Assembly: GCA_012270265.1 (NCBI GenBank)
Contig: JAAXIR010000262.1
Location: 1 to 19,180 of the forward strand
Source of the DNA: Candidatus Poseidoniales archaeon
Lineage (GTDB): Archaea > Thermoplasmatota > Poseidoniia > Poseidoniales > Poseidoniaceae
Direction: 5' to 3'
DNA: 19,180 nt
Below, piece after piece: positions 14,294 to 19,180 of the stretch; position 1 is the stretch's first letter, and the number at the start of each line of letters is the position of its first letter. The position numbers were made by a program, and so were the translations under genes. The notes under the pieces are model-generated. The model made no database searches. It saw only the letters and a list, made by a program, of their open reading frames with translations, and was not told the DNA's origin.

Positions 14294-17164
14294 TCATACA
14301 TGCCGAGACTTTCGGAGAACAAATTGGGCAATCAGAGAAATGACAATTGCGGCAACAAGAGACGACCATAGTGCAGCATTCGGCCATGAGCTGGCACGGT
14401 TCTTTTCTTCTTGAATCGGCTGTGAAACGTGGATTGTGATCTGTTCAGACATATAACTCGTCGATGCGGGGGCAGTCCACGAACTAGAATTCAAATCAGT
14501 TGCATCAATTACAACCGTCCAATTTCCAGCCGCACTCAACGGGAAGAAATCTTGACTCACGTTTACGGAGCACATATTCCAAGCATCATCGAGAACAAGC
14601 ATTGTGCACACGTACACGGTTCCTGTCTGTGAGCCGAGACGTTCGAGAACAATCGTTACGTTAACGGGATCCTCATCGAGAATCGAATAGAGGATGGACA
14701 TGGTTTCATTATCGTGCTGCTGCAACGATACCTCGTCCAAGAACACCCGAGGAGCTTCGTTTTGTTGTGCACAACCTTGTTGCGTTACTGGAACGTCCAG
14801 AGGCGTCATCAAACAATCATCGAAGTTGTCTTCGACACCGTCTTCATCGAGATCATCAATGCATCCATCCATGTCCAAATCCCAGCCGAGTGCACTGACG
14901 AAAGGACAGACATCGCCTTCGTACGGTACACCATCTCCATCCGCATCGGAGTGATTCAATGGGTCGAGTTCAACACCACGGACAGCAAGACCAAATCCAA
15001 GTCGATCGCCCTCTATACCCAATGTGCCGGGTAAATTTCCAGGCGTCACATAGCGCCCCGTTACGATGATATCAACATACTCAATCCCGTTGAGCGTTTC
15101 TTCATCGAGGTGAATGCCGACGGTGGTTTCGTTGGATGGAGGGAAGGCTGTGGTATTGAGGTGGTCAGCAAAATCATAGTACAGCATTGAGCGACCATCG
15201 CTTCGATAACTCTCTCCAACAGCAAAGCGACCGTCGGGTAAACGAACCATGAGTTGAACATCGTCGACGAGATGTGGCTCTGGCTTTGCTTGTGTGGACA
15301 ACCGTACATCAAGCGCTTCACCATTGAGGATGAAACGTTGCTGGAAGACATCATTTGTTGCAAGGAACGGCCCGACCGCACCCTCACCATCCCAACTGTT
15401 CTGCATGAGATATTCGATTGGTTGTGATGCTCCGATCCGCCCTTCGAATTGCTCGGAAGGGCTACCGTCCTCTAACCGATAAGAGTCATGAATCCAAACA
15501 TTTGAAACTGGTCGTTCGCCATCAGCGGAGGGTAATGCTAGACGCTCGAAATCGATAATTTCGCTTAGATTGAGTATGCCCCAGCCGTCGTATACATTTG
15601 GAGCACCGGACCCTCCGTCCCCCCCATTTCGATGTGCCTCAGCCAGTGGTGTTGCAGAGAGCGAAAGGAGAGCCTTCATCATTGGTGCAGATGGTGTGAA
15701 TCCATCACCGAGTAAGATGTTGTGTTGCGGGATATCAGTTCCAAACCAAGGCGCCCGTTCCGCCAATGAATGCCCAGTGAGAGTCTCGTTGTGTCCCGTT
15801 AGCCAACCTTCTTGGACCATTTGTTGAATCACACTTGCGTATGTTGCAGCCATTGGTGTGGACATGCTGGTTCCGCTCAATGTGTGCTGTCCTGTGTTGT
15901 ATGTTTCTGGAGAACCGTCCGAGCGAGCGGAGACAATCGATACGCCTGGTGCGAGAGCGAAGATGCCACGTGTTTCGGCATCGGTTGGCCCATGGACCGA
16001 TGACATCCACCGTTCCGTATCAAGATCCTTTGTAGCGGCCCCGATGGCAATGACGTTCCTCGCATTGGCTGGTTCAAGAACCAAGCCACCGTTGTTCCCA
16101 GGCGCAATCAATGGTAAGGTCCACGGGAACTCACGCGTGAAGGCATCAAAATCACCAGACCTAAGGGTATAATCCGTGGTATCATCGCCCCATGAATTGG
16201 AATGGAGATATCCGCCATACAAGGCTGATTCAGCAAGTAAGAGGTCGACGTCTGGAGGTTGCCAGCCTTGTTCGGAGACAATGTCTTGAACGACCAATTG
16301 AGATCCATAACCGAGGGACATGATTGAGGACGGAATGCTGTTTTCAATCGCTGTTGCGATAGGATGGCAACCAAGAATTCCTGCGGTGTGCGTGCCATGA
16401 CGGTAATCTGCGTGGCCTGAACTATCCCATCCATCAATGGTTGTGTTCACATGCAACAACTTCCGATGATCGATGCCGATTGACGCATTCGAGATATTGC
16501 GGAAACAGGAATGGTCGGAATCAATTCCCGTATCTGCAACCCCAATCACAACACCAGAACCGTTGAGTCCAAACGTCCATGCAGCAGGGTGCGTATCCGT
16601 AGCAGATCCAGAGAGAATCGCTCCTGAATTGAGATTTCGACCACCAGTAGGCAATACTGGCTCTAGCCAAAGGACACCGTCAATGTTGGCAAACCATTCC
16701 ATATTCAGATTGGAAGCCCATGTTATCTCGACGGATGGCAAATAGCCATCATTCACTGAGCCTACAAGGCTGTTTCCAATTAGCTGGATGTGCTCATGAA
16801 TATCTACGACAACGCTGGATGGAAGTCCTGGCTCAAGAACAACCCGAACCGTTTGCCCTTCGTGTGGAAGCGATTTCCATTCTGCCTTTTCAGAATTTAA
16901 TTCACTGGCAGTTGGATGTTGAGCCCCCTTTTCCAATTTCCAAACGAGTAGTTCAGATGGAGAAATCGAGCGTAACGGTGTGAGTCCAAATTGGTGCAAC
17001 ATATCCCAATCCGACTGTCCCCATACTTGACCTTCCGGAAGCAGAAGAAGAGCTTCTTCGCCAGAGTAGATCGCCTCATCATGCACATTTCCGATTGGGA
17101 GAGGCGCAACGAGGAGGAGCACTGCTAAGAGAAGACTTCGCACATGCTTATGCTGCTCTTCCAC
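14294..17164 (-). CDS. Secreted, membrane-anchored subtilisin-like serine protease (S8) with calcium-binding repeats
   Basis: About 956 residues. A signal peptide (VRSLLLAVLLLVAPLPIG) leads to a propeptide-like region, then the S8 catalytic domain: Asp in VADTGID near 211, His in RHGTHTAGI near 256, oxyanion Asn in APGNNG near 357 and Ser in GTSMSTPMAA near 433. A beta-rich region of about 200 residues follows. Next come Asp-rich TSP type-3-like loops (DADGDGVPYEGDVCP, DLDMDGCIDDLDEDG) and another beta domain. A C-terminal hydrophobic helix (ALWSSLVAAIVISLIAQFVL) ends in basic RKSRHV. This predicts an outward-facing protease tethered to the membrane, suited to a protein-degrading heterotroph. 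No ATG is available at the N-terminus: GTG at 17164, GTG at 17143 and TTG at 17200 are the options. 17164 or 17143 fit the promoter and signal peptide best. Confidence 0.92.
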   Translation of the reverse strand: MEEQHKHVRSLLLAVLLLVAPLPIGNVHDEAIYSGEEALLLLPEGQVWGQSDWDMLHQFGLTPLRSISPSELLVWKLEKGAQHPTASELNSEKAEWKSLPHEGQTVRVVLEPGLPSSVVVDIHEHIQLIGNSLVGSVNDGYLPSVEITWASNLNMEWFANIDGVLWLEPVLPTGGRNLNSGAILSGSATDTHPAAWTFGLNGSGVVIGVADTGIDSDHSCFRNISNASIGIDHRKLLHVNTTIDGWDSSGHADYRHGTHTAGILGCHPIATAIENSIPSSIMSLGYGSQLVVQDIVSEQGWQPPDVDLLLAESALYGGYLHSNSWGDDTTDYTLRSGDFDAFTREFPWTLPLIAPGNNGGLVLEPANARNVIAIGAATKDLDTERWMSSVHGPTDAETRGIFALAPGVSIVSARSDGSPETYNTGQHTLSGTSMSTPMAATYASVIQQMVQEGWLTGHNETLTGHSLAERAPWFGTDIPQHNILLGDGFTPSAPMMKALLSLSATPLAEAHRNGGDGGSGAPNVYDGWGILNLSEIIDFERLALPSADGERPVSNVWIHDSYRLEDGSPSEQFEGRIGASQPIEYLMQNSWDGEGAVGPFLATNDVFQQRFILNGEALDVRLSTQAKPEPHLVDDVQLMVRLPDGRFAVGESYRSDGRSMLYYDFADHLNTTAFPPSNETTVGIHLDEETLNGIEYVDIIVTGRYVTPGNLPGTLGIEGDRLGFGLAVRGVELDPLNHSDADGDGVPYEGDVCPFVSALGWDLDMDGCIDDLDEDGVEDNFDDCLMTPLDVPVTQQGCAQQNEAPRVFLDEVSLQQHDNETMSILYSILDEDPVNVTIVLERLGSQTGTVYVCTMLVLDDAWNMCSVNVSQDFFPLSAAGNWTVVIDATDLNSSSWTAPASTSYMSEQITIHVSQPIQEEKNRASSWPNAALWSSLVAAIVISLIAQFVLRKSRHV

Positions 17165-17207
17165 GTTGATGAAACACGCGATGCCCTCGCCAACTCTCAA
17201 CCATCGC

Positions 17208-17215
17208 GTTTAAAT
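17208..17215. promoter_or_regulatory. Shared TATA-like core (TTTAAA) between subtilase and rplX
   Basis: GTTTAAAT holds the self-complementary hexamer TTTAAA at 17209-17214. For rplX its centre is about 28 bases before the ATG at 17240, right for a leaderless mRNA; no Shine-Dalgarno precedes that ATG. On the minus strand it would start transcription near 17186, about 20 bases before the GTG at 17164 of the subtilase. No other TATA-like element is seen in this 75-base gap. Confidence 0.55.
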
Positions 17216-17239
17216 CAAGAAACGAGTCGCCTTGGATTC

Positions 17240-17512
17240 ATGAAGGCCTTCCGTGTTGATGGACAAGCCCCGTTCGGTCGTCTCCGACAGAAATTCTCGC
17301 TCGATGTTGTAGCATCCTCAAAAGCCGATGCTGAGCACCGTGTGTACTCGATTATCGGCTCCCGCCACAAGGCAACTCGCCGTGCAATCAACATCGATTC
17401 TGTAAGCGAAATCGATCCAAGAACATCTCTCGAACCAAGCGTTCTTCACCACTTCCGTGAGGAAATCGCAGCTGCTGGTGGCACCATTGCTCCAGTGGCT
17501 GAAGAAGAGTGA
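17240..17512 (+). CDS. rplX: Large-subunit ribosomal protein LX (L18Ae/L20a family)
   Basis: 90 residues, about the size of archaeal LX (roughly 60-85 in most species), a eukaryote/archaea-specific 50S protein related to eukaryotic eL20. The sequence KAFRVDGQAPFGRLRQKFSLDV, followed by HRVYSIIGSRHKATRRAINIDSV, matches the family's beta-rich N-terminus and the basic 'GSRHK..R..I.I' stretch. The frame is open upstream to 17144, but the ATG at 17240 begins the family N-terminus and sits correctly behind the TTTAAA element. It heads the conserved archaeal order LX - prefoldin alpha - ftsY. A short acidic C-terminal tail (APVAEEE) is present. Confidence 0.9.
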   Translation: MKAFRVDGQAPFGRLRQKFSLDVVASSKADAEHRVYSIIGSRHKATRRAINIDSVSEIDPRTSLEPSVLHHFREEIAAAGGTIAPVAEEE

Positions 17513-17568
17513 TTGCGCCATCGCCGCATTCATGAAGGTCGCACCATAGGCGTTGATGAGGCGGTCTT

Positions 17569-18117
17569 GTGGAACAATCTGAACTTCAACGAACAGCACG
17601 ACTCGTTGAAATGAATCGTGAACGGTTTCACGAAGTTCAAGAACGAATCGAACAGGTGATCAATGTTCTCGGAGAACATGATGTTACGGCGACGATTCTC
17701 GAAACACTGTCGAAAAAAGACCACGATTCAGAAATGAAGATGCACGTCTCCATTGGAGCCGGTGTAACGCTTACCTGCCAACACCCTGGTGGCGGAGAGG
17801 GAACCACCATTGTCGATCTTGGAAGCGGTATTTTTGGCGAACGAACTTGGTCGGATGCGGCATCACTTACTCGAGAACGAATGGAAGAATTGGGAACACT
17901 CCTCGAGAGCCTTCAATCGCAAAGCCAGCAACTTGAATCAACCATTGCTACATTGGCTCAAACCTTCACTGCAGCTGCAGAAGCACAGACTCAACCCGAA
18001 CCATCCACGGCTGTGAACGAAACTGAATCTACGCCAGAACCAGCAGAGGTACCAGTTTCGAAGCCAAAGCGACGCAGAGGCGGTATGTTTGGTAACGAAC
18101 TAACCTTGGATGATTAG
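17569..18117 (+). CDS. pfdA: Prefoldin alpha subunit
   Basis: 182 residues. Prefoldin is a hexameric chaperone (two alpha, four beta) that holds unfolded proteins and hands them to the chaperonin. The alpha layout is visible: an N-terminal helix (LQRTARLVEMNRERFHEVQE), the two-beta-hairpin core (MKMHVSIGAGVTLTCQ; TTIVDLGSGIFGERTW, about 63-92) and a C-terminal coiled coil to about 135. A Pro/Glu-rich linker and basic tail (KPKRRRGGMFG...) then extend it some 45 residues beyond the usual length of about 140. The start is GTG at 17569; a stop lies four codons upstream in frame. Position between rplX and ftsY is the conserved archaeal arrangement and strengthens the call. Confidence 0.9.
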   Translation: MEQSELQRTARLVEMNRERFHEVQERIEQVINVLGEHDVTATILETLSKKDHDSEMKMHVSIGAGVTLTCQHPGGGEGTTIVDLGSGIFGERTWSDAASLTRERMEELGTLLESLQSQSQQLESTIATLAQTFTAAAEAQTQPEPSTAVNETESTPEPAEVPVSKPKRRRGGMFGNELTLDD

Positions 18118-18121
18118 GTGA
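18117..18121 (+). promoter_or_regulatory. Ribosome-binding site GGTGA for ftsY
   Basis: GGTGA begins on the last base of the pfdA stop codon (TAG, 18115-18117) and ends 4 bases before the ATG at 18126. It sets the ftsY start and indicates co-transcription with pfdA. Confidence 0.7.
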
Positions 18122-18125
18122 GAAC

Positions 18126-19180
18126 ATGGGCCTCTTCGATCGATTCAAGAAGCGCGTCAAAGAGGTCGCTGAAGAAGTCGATTCTGACGCTCTCACTGCA
18201 ATGGAAGATTCAGAAGAAGGCGTAGCAGCACTTGAATCATCCAAGCAAATCGAAGAAGATTGGGAGGATGATGTGCCTGAAATCGTAGAGGAAAGATTCG
18301 AAGAACCATCTGTTGAATCCTCGGATGACGACTGGGATGATTGGGACGATGAAGACGATGACATCGCCCTGCCTGTAACACTCACAAAGAAAGAGCGCAA
18401 GCGGCTTGAGAAGCTGGAAAAGCAACGAGCAAAGGAATTGAAGCGGCGAAAAGCGACAACCATTGCAAAACCGAAGGGTTCGAAAGTCGACCTTTCGATG
18501 ATGCGCACGACAACAGGCCGACAACTCGTGGAAGTGAAAGCCGCTCCTCGAGGCTCATCAAAGAGCGCAGATATTGAAACCGAAGCCGGTTCAGTTTCCA
18601 TCGAACTTGGTGGAGGAATTGTTGAACAAGGTGGTCGAGTCATCAAGGCTGGAAAAGTTCTCGATGATCTCCTCGAAGAACTTGAATGGATGCTTCTTGA
18701 GTCTGATATCTCGAGTGAAGCAGTTACATCTGTTCTCGCTGCATTGCGGAAAAGTCTCGTTGGGGCACGATTGCGACGAGGTGCAGAACTTGCCAAGGTT
18801 CTCGAAGCAGCACTCAAGCGTGCACTTCGCAATCTTCTTTCAGCAGGATATTGGGATTTCGATGCTTCCGTTCAATCGTACTTGGATCAGGGCGATGCGC
18901 CAGTTGTCGTCATGCTTGTAGGTGTTAACGGAACTGGGAAAACAACCACTGCTGCGAAAATTGCGAACAGACTGCAGTCGAACGGCCACTCCGTTATTGC
19001 AGCAGCAGGCGATACATTCCGAGCCGGAGCAATTCAACAACTCGAATCGCATTGTGAGAACTTGGGTATTCGGTGCATTTCGAGTCAACGTGGCGGCGAT
19101 GCAGCAGCCATTGCTCGCGATGCCATTGAGTCGGCAAAGGCGAAGAACATCGACGTTGTTCTGGTTGATACAGCTGGAAG
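18126..19180 (+). CDS. ftsY: Signal recognition particle receptor FtsY (C-terminus beyond the window)
   Basis: The first 351 residues are present; the frame is open to the right edge. FtsY is the SRP GTPase receptor that docks ribosome-nascent chains at the membrane. A short amphipathic start (MGLFDRFKKRVKEVAEE) precedes a strongly acidic A region to about 80 (DDDWDDWDDEDDD-type run), then a Lys/Arg-rich stretch. A Gly-rich segment near 120-175 (GSVSIELGGGIVEQGGRV) leads into the helical N domain (LEWMLLESDISSEAV). The G domain has G1 GVNGTGKTTTAAK near 264, DTFRAGAIQQLE near 296 and the start of G3 DTAG near 348. GDTFRAGA distinguishes the SRP GTPase family; the acidic N-terminus and the GVNGTGKTTT loop favour FtsY over SRP54. 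It follows pfdA by 8 bases. Confidence 0.93.
   Translation, partial: MGLFDRFKKRVKEVAEEVDSDALTAMEDSEEGVAALESSKQIEEDWEDDVPEIVEERFEEPSVESSDDDWDDWDDEDDDIALPVTLTKKERKRLEKLEKQRAKELKRRKATTIAKPKGSKVDLSMMRTTTGRQLVEVKAAPRGSSKSADIETEAGSVSIELGGGIVEQGGRVIKAGKVLDDLLEELEWMLLESDISSEAVTSVLAALRKSLVGARLRRGAELAKVLEAALKRALRNLLSAGYWDFDASVQSYLDQGDAPVVVMLVGVNGTGKTTTAAKIANRLQSNGHSVIAAAGDTFRAGAIQQLESHCENLGIRCISSQRGGDAAAIARDAIESAKAKNIDVVLVDTAG

Noticed and set aside
17144..17239. N-terminal extension of the ribosomal LX frame from 17144
   Set aside because: The extra 32 residues lie antisense to the subtilase signal peptide and upstream of the promoter; LX proteins begin at the MKAFRV strand.
17532..17549. Five-codon open frame (MKVAP) before pfdA
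   Set aside because: Considered as a leader peptide, but it is too short, has no attenuator-like structure, and such tiny frames occur by chance.
18029..18832. 267-codon open frame on the minus strand, Ser/Arg-rich
   Set aside because: It is the mirror of the Glu/Asp/Lys-rich codons of pfdA and ftsY, which are clear genes with conserved motifs; the Ser/Arg-rich product has no domain and no promoter.
1..19180. Mobile elements, CRISPR arrays, tRNA genes, defence systems
   Set aside because: No transposase or integrase frames, direct repeat arrays, cloverleaf-capable stretches or toxin-antitoxin-like pairs were seen; gaps are all about 100 bases or less and are accounted for.

Overview
The window looks like a chromosomal segment of a marine planktonic euryarchaeon, most likely Marine Group II (Candidatus Poseidoniales). 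Four things point there: an archaeal geranylgeranylglyceryl phosphate synthase; the archaeal order ribosomal LX - prefoldin alpha - FtsY; a proteorhodopsin-type retinal pump with a Lys in the proton-donor position; and a large secreted subtilase with calcium-binding repeats and a membrane anchor, beside bacterial-type genes such as uvrA. Marine Group III cannot be excluded from sequence alone. Coding density is very high: no gap between genes exceeds about 100 bases, and no tRNA, rRNA, CRISPR array, insertion sequence or integration scar was seen.

Layout, left half. The 3' end of an RluA-family pseudouridine synthase gene (3-302) is followed by uvrA (324-3257). Next is a purine operon: a PurS-PurL fusion with two PurS-like repeats, purQ overlapping it by 4 bases, and a multi-spanning membrane protein of the DUF1624/HGSNAT acyltransferase type whose ribosome-binding site sits on the purQ stop. 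The operon ends in a perfect GC-rich hairpin. The rhodopsin gene (8228-9118, minus) converges on it and has its own TATA/BRE promoter placed for a leaderless mRNA. Upstream of the rhodopsin, on the same strand, is an MsbA-like ABC exporter.

Layout, right half. The GGGP synthase gene is divergent from the exporter across about 50 bases. Its 3' end overlaps, tail to tail, a long coiled-coil protein gene. That gene lies directly downstream of an actin-family gene whose sequence resembles the magnetosome actin MamK more than MreB. Upstream on the minus strand is the anchored subtilase, which shares a short promoter region, with a single TTTAAA core, with the divergent rplX-pfdA-ftsY operon (17240 to the end). 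ftsY runs off the window.

The genes serve DNA repair, purine synthesis, light-driven proton pumping, export, archaeal lipid synthesis, cytoskeleton, extracellular proteolysis, and protein folding or targeting. The most notable parts are the MamK-like actin with its coiled-coil neighbour, the Lys-donor rhodopsin, the PurSL fusion, and the visible mix of leaderless first genes with GGTGA-led downstream genes.
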